From the NCBI GenBank assembly GCA_013398615.1, contig VZSR01000520.1:22563951-22627950 (forward strand): a stretch of DNA of 64,000 nt. The letters are read 5' to 3'. How positions within the stretch are numbered: position 1 is the first letter of the stretch; the number at the start of each line of letters is the position of its first letter. The position numbers were made by a program, and so were the translations under genes. Below, piece after piece: positions 51,493 through 64,000 of the stretch. Source of the DNA: Brachypodius melanocephalos. Lineage: Eukaryota > Chordata > Aves > Passeriformes > Pycnonotidae. Under the pieces are notes generated by a model. The model saw nothing but the letters and a program-made list of their open reading frames with translations, was not told the origin of the DNA and searched no databases.

Positions 51493-54400
51493 CAAGGATC
51501 CCTTCTCCTGGGATTTGAGGCAAGGGCAGTTCACATGCCACAGAGTTGCTGAGTTATTCAGATTATTAGTTTTGCTCTAGATGTGTCATCCATTTGCTTC
51601 TCCCGTGAACATGGGACTGACACAAGTATTTCTTTTCATAAAAGCCTCTATTTTGCTGCTATTACTGTAGAGACCCACATCTACCACCAGGTGTTTGTTC
51701 GGGCCATATACAGTGAGGATTTGACTGCCTTGTGGTTTGCTAGGGTTTAATTAGTGGCTTCTGATGTTTGTGGTGCTCTTCAAGTTCCTCTCTAAAGCAA
51801 GAAGGCTGTTTTGAAAGTCACACCTTTTTCCTTGTTACAGCAGAGCGTTGTTCACTGCAGTGGGTTGAAGGATGGAGAGTGGGAAAGAACCTTGTTTTCA
51901 TCTTGGAGTGTGCACTGGTGAAACAGCTCTACGATTTCCAGTGGTTGTTGCTGTGTGGAACAGAGGGAAGTTCTTCTTCTCTTCTCTTAAACATCTTGCC
52001 CTCTTGTCTTTAATATCTAAGGCTATAGATGGCTGTGTTTATTATCCATAGTGAAACTAATCATCAGATATTGGGAAACATAACAAGTGCTACTAAAACA
52101 CTACAGGATAAGGCTCACAGGGCTCTTTGAGAGCTGTTTCAGAATTGTGACAACCTTGCTTTCTCTACATGGTATTATGTAGAGTATACTTTTAATATTT
52201 AGTATTATTAGTACTATTATTAGTGTTAGATTTTAGAGCTATATATATTTCTATGTATATAAAACTAAAAAAATTATCTCAGGATGCACTACACAAAATT
52301 AATCTATAAGCTTTAGAGTGAAATTGAAAATGTTAAAGGTATAAATCTCATTAAAGTTCTTGCTCACTTCTGTTTATTTTACAAACCGAAATTACAGTAT
52401 ATTCACACCAGCTAACTCTCAGTTACCTTAGCAGCTTATGAAAAAAGAATAGGGGACAGTAATATTATATTTCTGTAGTATATACTGAAAACAGCAGAAA
52501 AGTTTTTGGGGAGTTGTGTTTTCTAGTAAATGGCTCTTAGATTCGTATGAATAGACCAATGATTTAATCCAACATAACTTCTAATAAAGGTGAGTTTCTG
52601 GTGTGAGTATTCCCATTTAAAAATATTTTACCATTCAGCTTTTTGTAGATGACAAGATATTCCTCAGGATAAACAAAGTTTGTAGGATACAATTTGAAGT
52701 GTTTAAACTTTTGTTTGTGGCAATAAGAGCTCTATCATCCTCAAGGTATATTTCAATATTTTAGTCTGAAGAAAATCCGTTATGGGTATTTATTTTTTGA
52801 CGGTGAGTAAGGGAATAGCACACAAACAACAGCTAATACATCAGCTGGAGTCAATTTTCAAAAGAGAATGACTTTGAGTTGGAAATATAGGCTGTCATCA
52901 AATTCTGTTATTGCTTACAACATTTCTATCAGCCACACTTTCTCTCTTCCAGGAAGGGAACATACCACAAAACCAATGAAACTTCAACACCTCTTCAAAC
53001 TGAGAAATGCTTATTTCTCAGGTCAGTGTAGTCCTTTGGTCAGCTCGGAGACAACCTTAGTGTTTAAAGGATTCAGATGAGTTTTCAGAAATGGTCTGGA
53101 TTTCACTGTAAGTTGCAGAGGTGTAGGCGAGTAACTTCTGAAGTCTTGTGTCTCTAAAGTTGACAAGAAGGTAGCCATTGTTTCCATAAATGTTTGTGAT
53201 ATCTGACTGCCATTTATTTGGCATTTGTTATTGCTGGTGGTGCCAGTGACCCCAAAGATGGTAGAAATCAACTTCATCCTGGATTTGCATTGGTTTGGAG
53301 AGGTCTGGACTGGGTCATGACCCTTCTAAGTTTACATTTTTTCCTGTAAGATTACATTTCACTTTCCTTTCTGTACTGATACTGAAAAATTGCCTTTGTT
53401 TAACAGATGTGGCTCTATATCCAAAATTAAAATTCTCCTGTCACTTTCACAATTCCTCTAACAATGCTGCAAGCCTAGAGAAACTAGCACAGAGCCCTTA
53501 ATTACTCCTGTCTCACACTTCCTTTTGATAACTGGGAAACATTTGCTGTCCTGCCTGTCACTGAAGCCTGTAACCACATTCAATTTGATTCTCCCTTAAA
53601 CAACATTAATATTTTATGTGACAATATCAGTTGATGCAAGCCTTGATTCTAATCTCTTTTGTTAACCTAACTTTTTGAACATGCAGGGGTTTCTTTCTCT
53701 GTTTTTTTTGCTACATTTACAAAACCCTCTTTCCTGCTTTGACCTTCATTGCCCATGCGCCATTTATTTATTATACTGCACAGCAAAATACTAAAAGTAC
53801 TTTTGATGAGCAGCACTCTGAAGTTACTACTCTGTTAAGCCATCTAACTATCTACAGCCACTTTATTTGTCATTTGCATGAAGCTTTTGGATATTATCAG
53901 TTCCACATGACAGCAGAGCAGCCACTAGCTAAGTTGCAATGACTGACTGCTGTTTGGAAGATCTGCTGCAGGTTAATGCTGTTGCCTTGGAGTTTGCATT
54001 CATGCCTTGGGGTGATTAATGCTTTAGTTCCTGAATCTTTTCTCAGCACGTTTTCCTTCTTCCAATTATGCCCAATTGATGCATTTGTCTGACTGGAGTG
54101 TTGCACTTGTTTGGACTGGCCTTTGATCTTAAATCTTGGGACTCAGGATCACCTAACAACCATGCATCATCTTATCAAGGGTTTTGGGGCGAGTGTTCTT
54201 CCTATTAGGGGTGGATCTTCAACAAGGACATGACTCCCTACATGTTACTGTAATGTATATAGATTATTTTAATGCCCCCCATGCACCCCTAGTACAATAA
54301 CTTCTTGTAAGTTATTATTGGTCTTCTGATTGTTCCACTTACACATTTCACTTATAACCAAATAACACAGTAGCTGTAGACTATAGTGAAGCCATGCACT

Positions 54401-54863
54401 AACAAGTAAGAGGTTGCCAGGTATGAACCTATTCCTTTCTCTCTTCTCCTGGTTTAGTCTAAGCTTAGGAAGGCAGCTGGTAGACATTTACCTGTCATTT
54501 TCGCATGCACTTCATGTAAGTGAAATAACCGTGAAAGGTTATTGAAGGTCTGCTTGAACAGCTGAGAACATTGTTACAATCTGCTTCTTCGAGCCACCAA
54601 TCGTGAGTGGGGAGAAGAGGGTTTGCAAAATAAAATAATAAAATGATTTCCCTGTCACCTTTGGCCAGCGTACTGTTTAGTGTATTACAAAAAACTGGTG
54701 TCAAATTTACTGCTGCTGCGGATTTCACCTTTATGGATATTTTCTCCACTGTTGGAAAAAGGATGGATTTGATAATGTGCCTGCATATTGAATGACTAGA
54801 AATGTCTTACTGTTTGTCCAAACAGCGAAAATGCAGTAGATGATTGAAAATGAAGCTCTTCTC

Positions 54864-54895
54864 ATTGACTTGCTGCATATTTGATTGACTTGCTG
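54864..54895. repeat. Short direct repeat, period 20
   Basis: ATTGACTTGCTG occurs at 54864-54875 and again at 54884-54895. This is a local duplication without further copies nearby. Confidence 0.85.
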
Positions 54896-56292
54896 GACAA
54901 CTGTTTGATAGAAGAGCATATAATATATCATCACTCTTACAAGTGGATCTGAAATTTTGCAAGAATGACAGGTGCTGGCAAAATGGCTTTACTAATCAGA
55001 CCTGCACAATAAGAGCAACTAAAATGCACTATGCTTTTCAGTTTCAATAGAACAGACTTTTTCCTGAATGAATGTTTGTGGGAATTAATTCACGTCTGGA
55101 GTTTTTGTGAGAGACAGAGACCTTGCTGCAATCCCTGAAAAAGCAGTAAGCCAAAAAGGAGTGAATGTAAGGTCTGTAAGGGATGTAATGATTCTCAGTG
55201 AAAGCAATACTTATGTAGCTTATGGAAATGTGGGCTTAAATAAGCTATGATCAAGAATAGTATGACTCTACAAACCAGATTGCCAGAAGGCAAAACTGAG
55301 AGGCAACTGAGATCCATAGAACTGCATCTATGCATTTCCATATTTTGGGTGTTTTGCTCTTTCTTCCTCATTTGACTGCTTTCCCACTCCTACAAACCAA
55401 AATAAAAAAACTACACATGATTAAAAAAAAGTATTTGCCTCAGTCCTTGAATTTTTTTTTTAAAAGAAATAGCATGTTGTTTTTATTTTTGGAGGAAAAC
55501 AAAGATGCCCATGGGAATAAATATTTGAAAATAAACTAGTGTTTTAGTTGTCCATCTTCTCCTCTGATCATCATTTTGGGAGGTAGAAAACAGGAATAAG
55601 GGCCTGCAGAGATCCTTTACAAATGCAAAAGAATTTTTTAATTTTTAAAAATATTAAATTGGATTTTTTTACAATTATATTAGAAAAAATATTCCTATTT
55701 TAATTTTGTGATTTGAAGCTTCTCATAAGCTCTTTAGGAAGCCCTTTCTCTTTGACTAGATATGACCAGGACATGTAGATAAACTATGGATTTTTTGCAA
55801 AGAGCTAAATGCTACAGACTGTAACATATTCCTTAAGTCAACACATTCGTCCTTGAAAGCCAGTGCTTGGAACTTCTATAATTTAAACATGTAATTGTTT
55901 GTGTTCCATCCTAATGCCTCATTAAGAAGGGTCTGTGCACCAGTGACTAAAGTTTCCTCATGCTTTCCAGTATCAGTGTTCTCTCCCCCAGTTCTTCCTG
56001 GCCTAAAACACACGGGAGGCATTTTGGCACAGAACAGTGTGGCTGCCAGTCTTGTCTGGTTACCATAATGACAAGTTATTGCAGTCCTGCACTTTCAAAG
56101 TTCACCTTTTCTCAAAGGTACCTGACAGAAGGAGGATGTTATACTGTAAAAGAACCAAACCATGAACCAAATCTCTATGGTGAGATATTTTAACAAAATT
56201 CCTTTAGTCACAGGTACCTGAGAGGAAGGTGCAATATTCTGACTTCATTTTGTTTTCGACTGATTAGAGATGCACACAGCTTTCCCCTGCAG

Positions 56293-56366
56293 GAACTGAC
56301 CTTGTGCCAGTGACATCAATGGAAACATTGCCATTGACATTATTGGGAATTGGATCAGATGCACAG
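56293..56366. repeat. Possible ancient interspersed repeat fragment
   Basis: The segment contains CTTGTGCCAGTGACATCAATG followed by CCATTGACAT and GGATCAGATG. Its alternating TCAATGG and CCATTGA motifs (56316-56322 and 56331-56337, an inverted pair with an 8-base loop) resemble a motif I remember as recurring in reptile and bird genomic sequence. I cannot name the family or confirm it without a repeat library. Confidence 0.25.
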
Positions 56367-59300
56367 TTTGCACCAGCCACGTGATGATAGCTGTAGGTAA
56401 TGATATTTTTCTTACCACATTTAGTACTTTCAAGAGTAAAGTACATGTTAAGATTTCAGTGGCTTCTTACAATGGATGTGGTGAGCCAGTATTGAAATAT
56501 GATGATCAATAATTTTGTTCCTTTGAGAAAGTCTAGTCAGTGATTTTTTCTGAACTTAATTGGACTAGAAGAAAGCAATCTAGCAGAGCTGATAGCAATC
56601 AATGCAGTTAAAAATGAAACTGCATAAAAATGGCTGAATACATTTATGTAAATAGCTGGTTTTTCACAGCCACAATCTTCAAATGGCATGATGCTAGACT
56701 TAATAGCTACATACTTTGACAAAACAGTTCAAGCAGCAAACTAAGAAATGCCTTTTTTGATATTTGAGCTTTGAACAAATCATTGAAATCATTTCTGAAA
56801 TAAAGCAAAAACCTATTTCTGGTATCAAGTTTCAGAACAACATCTGGAATCCAGTTCGACATGAACTGCCTAGTGTATGCAGGTACTGAGAAAAAGTTAA
56901 GCCAGACTTTAGTGCTGGAACCCAGGTGCTCTCACCTAAATTTGAAGAATGTTTCAGACAGATGTAGTGATAATATTAATTTATGTTTCTTTAAGGATCT
57001 TGACTGTTTTGTCAGCCAAGTACATTTATTGTAAATAGCCAGATGCTAAATCCATTCATTTTTACATCACATTCATTTCACATGCACATTCCTCCTTTTG
57101 CCTCTGGATCATTACATTGCCATAATCACTTTTCCACAAGACTATACTAGTATGTAAATACGAAATATCCTGTGTTACTAGCAAAAAAATGCATTCAAAT
57201 TCAACTTGTTTTCTGTCCTGTTTTCTATCTTGTTACATTTGAATTGATAACACTAACTGAATGAGTGATCCAATTGCCCATGTTACTTGGCCACTTGTTT
57301 GAGCTGCACACTAGAAAATTCTGTGATATTTTTTCAGATGGGTGCAACTATAGTTGGTTTCTTCCCAGGAAAGATATAGAAACAAAAAATAAATTTAATC
57401 ACTAAGTTGTGCTTACATAATTTTTTAAAGAAATAGTTTCTATCACTTTATAAACATAAAAGAAAAGGCTAACTTCTCTTTTCATCTTAAAATCTCTTAT
57501 AACTGCACCGAGAAGGTTCTGTACTTTGGATTATAGTGAAAATTCATTATTTGATGGGGAGTGAAGTTGAAATAATTTCGACTTTCAAAAATTTTATTTA
57601 CTTGCTGCCATTCTGTTTTCTATCATTGTCCACTTGAAAATAATAAATTTTAGAAGAAGGAGAAGAGTCACATTTCAGTTCTTCCCTGAGAAAACTTCAG
57701 TATACCACTGTTCTTCAAGTATCAGAAAATCTTTTTTATGAAATATAAAATTTTATGTTAAGTTTTTACTGTTCAACAAGTATTTATTAGCATTTTTTAG
57801 CCACTCTTCTGGTTTTCATGCTGACAGGTGCAAGGTGAAGGTATGCTTAGGTATTTGTGCTCATTTTAAGAATGGTTTCACACTGGCAAAAAGGAGCTAC
57901 ATTAATAGTATTTCTGTTGGGAAGACTGAGAACAGTGTAGAGAACACACAGATTAAACTCCACTCTTAAAAGTGAATGAGTAAGTTCTCCCCACTGGAAG
58001 GTGAAAAATAAGTGAGTTTTGATATTATTTTCATAGGTGATATATATATCTTACTGTTTTTCTGAAGTACATTATTCATAATTCATTATTTAATAGTCTG
58101 TGTACTTCTGTACACTTATAAATACTTTTACATTTTAGATTAAGATATTGTAACTGTATTTTAATGAAATTTTGCATTACTTAGACTATATTACTTTTGC
58201 CAAATGCACTGTTGAACATTCACAAACATACTGTGAAGTAGTATCATAACAAAATTATATTTCTCAAAGAAATGAATAAAGTACATTTTAAGTTACATTA
58301 CTTTGTTTTTAATTGTATTTTCTCATGACTGTACTGCATAAAATCATAAAATACAGAAATATGTGATGGAACTTCCAGCCAGTGTGAATTACTACATTTT
58401 TACTCTACACATTTTATGAGATTTTGCTATTATTATTGTTTTTTGAAACTTAGCCAGTACAGGCTTTGATAATAACAGGAAAAATACATTAATGTCTAAG
58501 TTTCCTTTATAACACAATTAAGCTTATTTTCTGGTCATGGACAAAGAATCATGTTCCTTATTTTGTCATATTTTATAACTCATCAAGTTGAGAGTTTGGT
58601 CTTGATCAGCTTAATATGATGGATATCTAATGTCCCAGTGCAATAATGAATATATTTTGTCTTAAGAAATAAAAGAAGAGTTTGAAAGATACTTAGTGTT
58701 TGTTGGAACACAAGATCTAGTCTGCAAGACAATTGTATTACAATCTTAATTTTATAATCTTAATTTTTATAACATTAATGTCAAACACCTGTAATTATAA
58801 AATAAAATGCTAGAAACTATTTAACGGAAAGCCTGAGTGAAATTCTCTCTAATTCCAACAAGCTGGTTTTCTGATCTTAACCATGGTTCCTATGAGCATG
58901 AATGAATTTCTCAGAAAATTGAGAGCAAATATGCTAAAAAAATGTAACCAGCTGATGAATATTCTTGTTCAAGGAATATGGTTGGGTTTGGTTTAGTTTG
59001 TTTTTTTCCTTACTGGAAAGAAGATAATGGGTCACTCGTACACATATGATTACAGAACGTTAACCAGAGAGTCTCTGCCACTTGATAGTGACTACTCCAT
59101 CAGAACTGTATGTAGATGGAATATAACTAATTCATTAAAAAATTAACATTGAAAATTTAAGCTAGTGAGTTCATTGAAATTCACAGGGTTAAACTATCAC
59201 CAATGCCAAATGATTCAATTGGAACTACACAGTCCTGGTATAAGAGACTGGAAGTATCCTGAATGGAACACTAATCAAAGGAAAATAATGCCTTCTCTGG

Positions 59301-62300
59301 AAGTTCAGCTTCAGGCTCTTAACCAGCTTTTGGCCCATGGTCCTTTCTCTTCCTAAATAGAATTTTTGTTTAAAAACTTTGAATTTTCATGTTAGGAACT
59401 CAGTGAAGCCCATTTGCCTTGTGCATGCAAGTTTCCTTGTGCAGGGCAGAACATAAAATAGGTAGTTTAGTATCTATGAAATGGCACATTGCTCTGTGCA
59501 ATGTAAACAACAGATGATTGTAAGAAGATAATTGTGATCCATAGTGATGCTGTTCTTACTAGCCAGAGACAAGCATATTCATTAACCTTGAAAAAGCACT
59601 GCTAAATGACATCTTGAATTTGTCTGCCAATATGGTCTACAATTATCAAATCAATTGGCTTTACAGAAAATCAGTTCCTATTCTTCTACGTGGCTCTTTT
59701 CTGTTGGCACTACCTGTGCAATTTTGGTCTTGCCAAATCCTTCTTTGACGGGGGAGCTCCCTACATTTTACAAAGCCAGTATTTTCAGAAATATGGCTTG
59801 AAAACAAGAATCTCAAAATAAAGAAAATACTATTACAAAATAAAAACTTAGTTCAATATTCAGATGTGCAATTCCTAGCATCGGTTGCTATTTTGCATAA
59901 TTAATTTCTGTATATGATGAATGAAAACTTCATTAATGACCTGGAAAATAATGAGGTTGAATAGGAAGGATTTGCACCTCCTAAACAGGCCAACTACAAT
60001 TGTTTCTTAGAATGATAATTTTACACTTTCATGACAGGACATACAGGTCTAAAGCTAATTAAACCTGTTACTATACATATGCATATATTTATTAAAAATT
60101 AAATTCTGCATATATTTTACATATAAACTAATTAATCAATAGACAATAAAAGTGAATACAATTCACTGTCTCATAGCAATGGATAACATTGCTGTTATTC
60201 AAGGAAATTAGTTATAATATCAGATAGTCATTACTGAAGTTACATGCTGCTATAAACATTCATCCATGAATGAACTCTTAAATGTTTGTAATATATTTAC
60301 TTACTCACTCTCTTGTTTGTTTAAGATCCTGTTTGATGTACAATATTGAGAAGACAATCATGAAACATATCCTTGTTATTTTAGTCATTGTCATTGGAGA
60401 AAGTTCAGCTGAAGTAATGGAATTCTTTTATTTTGTTCTGTAAATGCCAATCTCAGATCAATGATTTTATTTGACCCTTTTGTTTGAGCATGTTTTTTTT
60501 TTCTTCCTGATTAATCTTTGAATATCTTTTGAAAAGGCATTTAGCACTTGTATTGAAATTTTTAAACTTCCCTTGACTGCTATCAGAAACCTGACTGCCC
60601 TCCATGGTGCTCAGTCAGCATTTTGAGATCCAGCACTTTCTGTCATTGATTGATAGAAGACACTTCTTCCCCAGTTACTGAGTCAGACACATCAGGGAGA
60701 GACAGACAGGCTGCAGAAGAAAATTTAATCAAGTAGAAGTAATTTGTAACAGATTTTAGTATTGAAATCTCCTTACAAAGAACATAAAACTTTAAAATAC
60801 TGCGTAGCTGATAGCAGGTATTTAGCGCATGAATTTAAATGAGAGTACACCTTTTTAAGAATGATCACACAGTCTACAAAACAAAACAAAATAGTAAATC
60901 ACAGGGACTGGATTTACTGTCATTATATTAAAAACTATCTTTGATTTTCCCATATTCTAACTAAGGATGCAGTGAATTTAGTACACAGTACACATTCTTC
61001 TCTTTCTGCATGGCTTTTAATAAATGAGTTAATGAACTTCATCCAGGTTTTAGCAGAAGCATTTTTCATTAACCCAGTGGTACAGCACAAAGATGTAGGT
61101 AAGAACCTGTGATAGAACTCATTTCTCAAGGTAAAGGATACCATGAGTTCATGGTTTGCTAACTAACTCCCTGGGGACAGGGAGAGGGAAAGAAAAGAGC
61201 CAGTGATGACTGCAGCTAAATTATTAGTGCCAAGCTACTATAGTTCTGCAAACACCACTCCTTAACAGGTCATTGGAAGAGAGGTTTTTTGAGGGAAACC
61301 GTAAATTAAATTACATTCCTAAAAAAATTGTATTTATTCACAATATTGGTAAGAAAATAGTATTATACTTTTCTCAAACATATGCTTGGAAAAGGAAAGT
61401 TCTCAGTCCTGTCTAATATGTACTATTAAATTGTATAGCGTTCTAATTTTTTAGGCCAAAATATTTTCTTAGGGGAAAGAACAGTGGGTCACATTTTTAC
61501 AATCATTGACAAACCTTTCCATCACTTTAGCAGCAAGGAAAGCATTGAGAGAGATCAAAAGTTAAAACCAATTTATTTTATTCTGTTAGAATGTAGGAAA
61601 TATTGAGGTTTTTCTAATTTAGTAATGTTAAATTTTTGAAAGCTATTTCTGTTGTTCCATTTTCTCTATATCCAAGTTCAATACAGAATTCAGTACTCCT
61701 CTAATTTCATTAATATTACTGCTGCAATACCTTGAGACCATAAGAAAAGCAGTGAGTTTTTGCAAAAAATTAAAATCTCGGTTAATGCTTAAATCTCTGT
61801 AGATGCAGGCTTGTTGGCTGTGTTTAGATTGACAATTGGCTTTAAGAAAATACTTTCACTTTTCAAATAGCTCTCAGCAGATATATGCATGTAGATCTGC
61901 CAAAGAATCTATATTTGTCTCAGTTTATGTTGGCAATATGACTCCCAATTATTTTTAAAATGTCCATTACAGCATGTTTCCAAAGGACTTTGAAATATGT
62001 TATCTATCTTCGAGGCAGTGTCTTCATAGACATGTTCAAGTTAATATGTTGGAAACTGCACAGAGAAAAAAGAAATTAACCCTTTGTGTTCTTCTAAGAA
62101 TCCATGTAGGACTCCTACTGAGAAGAGAGTTGATGCTTGAAGTAAACCAGCCAAGAAGAATTTGGTATAGTTTTACATTACAGACAAAAAATAGCTTAGG
62201 CTAAATTGCCAGATTCTTCGTCTTTCAAATACCTGAAGTCTGCCAGATTCAGCGTGAATGCAGAGATTTGTCATCACTGAGAACTTTTCGGGAACAGGAT

Positions 62301-63754
62301 TTAAGATTACAGAGGGTCAGATTCTATTGATTCTATCTGAATTACTCTCAGTGCTTTCCTGAGTGTATGTGAAAAGCTTACTACCCATGTGTATTAATAT
62401 AAATGTTCCTAGAACCTGTTCTAGCTTACATCATAATCTTTCTATACTGGTAGATTATTTACACGCAGTGAGGCACGTTTGTTCAACAAGTACAGTCTTG
62501 TCACTTAGCCAAGTCTGCTACAGAGGTCCTTTGGGCAGCATGGTAGATTTCAGATGAAAAAGAAATTTGCTAAGAAAAAAAAAGAAAAATAGAGAAACCC
62601 TCACGGTAATACAAATTCACTTCTTATAAACACATTTGCATTAAAATGCACAATAAACTCAAAGCACAATAGGCGTAAAATGCAACAAAATACTCAACAA
62701 CAAAATCAATAAAAACAAACAAGCTAAGCAACAAAATGAATAAACAACAATTACAGCATTTAACAAGCTGGGATAGATAGTCTGAGTTCCTAAGCTTTAT
62801 ATTAGGCAATGATAATTTGAGCTTTTGTATGCATTCATTTTCCTGCCTCTTCCAATTTTGTGGCAGAACTGTACATGACATTAAAATTTATCTTGTGAGA
62901 TAGTACTCCCCATGTGGAGTTTTAAGAATACAATCACGGATAACCTTATTTTAGCTCTTTGAGGTTTTATCTTTACAAGTAAATGGACCAAAGTCATGCC
63001 CATCTACTTCATACAGACAGTTTCAGATGATGATTGCTCCAACTTAATCTCTTCCTCAAATCAGCTCATTAACTGTGCTGTACTTCCTCCTCTATATCAA
63101 ATGTAACACACCATTTTTAAATCTTTACTATTTGAAGCACAGTAAAGTGTAAGAAGTAGTGTTTTCCAAATGTATGGAATCAGGATATACTGTTCATTTA
63201 GATTAAATCTGGTGGTGTAAGCCTGGTCTTTCTGAGGTGCTTTAGTACTGAAAACATTCTCATCAGTGTTACTTTCTTGTCTTTTGTCACAGCACCCTGT
63301 TCCTCCATTTCACAAAGTTGTATGGTCCTGCCAGTTTCTTGACACTGTCTGCTAGCAGAGAAGAAGAAAAAGAGTGCAAGAGTCATGGAGATAAATATCA
63401 CACAGATGTGCTTCAGGTGACATAACAAGTTTCATATATAACTATCTTCATGTTTTGTCAAGAAATGACTTGGACATACATAAAGTAAAGCTTGTGTGAG
63501 TAATTTATATTTATTATTTTCATCTTTAGTGCCTGGTTATACAAACTTGATTAGGCAGACTGGATGGGAAAATGTAGCTTGATCTTTCAGCTAATAAAAA
63601 GATGTGATAAACCAATTAAAAAATGCAGTGATTGGTACCAGGAATTGCAGTGGATACTGAATGTCATTTTCCATTTTCTGTATTTAAAACTTGTTCAGAA
63701 TTCAACCAAATTTACTCCATTCACATCTACAGGTTAACATATTTTCCTTGTATT

Positions 63755-63808
63755 GCATTAAAATAATAGTGGAATTAAATAATAATAGTGCATTAAAATA
63801 ATGTTGGA
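63755..63808. repeat. Local duplication, period 35
   Basis: GCATTAAAATAATAGTGGA at 63755 returns as GCATTAAAATAATGTTGGA at 63790, with AATAATAGT also repeated in between. This is a small AT-rich slippage or duplication event. Confidence 0.8.
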
Positions 63809-64000
63809 AATATTCAGACTGCATCACTTTACTTACAAGATCTAAAAAAATTACCCATAAAAGGCCATTATGTGTGGCCTGATTATTGATCCCACTGACA
63901 TAAAAGTAAAACTTACCTTAAGGGACATTTATCAAGGTGATCAGTGACACTGGTTTCCTGTGACATCATGCTGTGAATGTTTCTTCAAGAAAAAACATAA

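Larger units (their letters stand above)
51493..64000. other. Non-coding AT-rich DNA, no gene seen
   Basis: No recognised transposon or gene. A 12-base motif (ATTGACTTGCTG) is repeated 20 bases apart at 54864 and 54884. The block at about 54480-54940 has a texture like that of a conserved element, with CpGs kept in AT-rich DNA and a SOX-like ACATTGTTAC site near 54568. The segment 56293-56366 resembles a diverged ancient interspersed repeat. Near the end, a 35-base period duplication lies at 63755-63808. A self-complementary GATATATATATC lies at 58039-58050. Open frames are below 90 codons and show no domain. Confidence 0.5.

Overview
The window reads as AT-rich vertebrate nuclear DNA, most likely from a bird. 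The diagnostic evidence is the set of interspersed repeats. All four that I can recognise are CR1 LINE copies, and three of them carry the typical CR1 3' end (a tail related to ATTCTATG). I see no Alu, B1, L1 or other mammalian-type repeats. A CR1-rich reptile (turtle, crocodilian) is the main alternative. There are no operons, ribosome binding sites or dense coding, so prokaryotic categories do not apply.

Layout: 1-9.7 kb is non-coding DNA with one short CR1 3' end (791-945). A long TTCC/AAGG microsatellite lies at 10.41-10.65 kb. 10.65-18.6 kb is non-coding with a poly-A tract. A 5'-truncated CR1 of about 1.6 kb (18600-20211, + strand) carries recognisable but broken reverse transcriptase sequence. 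20.2-24.4 kb is very AT-rich with a stretch that looks like a conserved non-coding element. 24.4-25.6 kb is a GC-richer block of unknown origin. 25.6-38.7 kb is mostly non-coding. It holds a possible minus-strand coding relic at 31.46-31.83 kb, an exon-like segment at 31.9 kb and a short ORF in a strong Kozak context at 35.77 kb. Two CR1 3' ends of opposite orientation (38735-38881 + and 39617-39916 -) flank a (CA)16 microsatellite. 39.9-64 kb is again non-coding, with a CpG cluster at 47.4 kb, a conserved-looking block at 54.5-54.9 kb and a few local duplications.

I find no gene that I can name. Open frames of 60-150 codons are scattered over both strands and behave like chance. Four short plus-strand segments have exon-like splice borders and compatible reading-frame phases (9742-9793, 13986-14031, 45665-45720, 51344-51492), so the window could be part of a large intron-rich gene. 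This is a hypothesis only; RNA evidence or cross-species alignment would decide it. I see no new biological system here that I could defend. The most useful leads are the exon-like chain and the candidate conserved elements.
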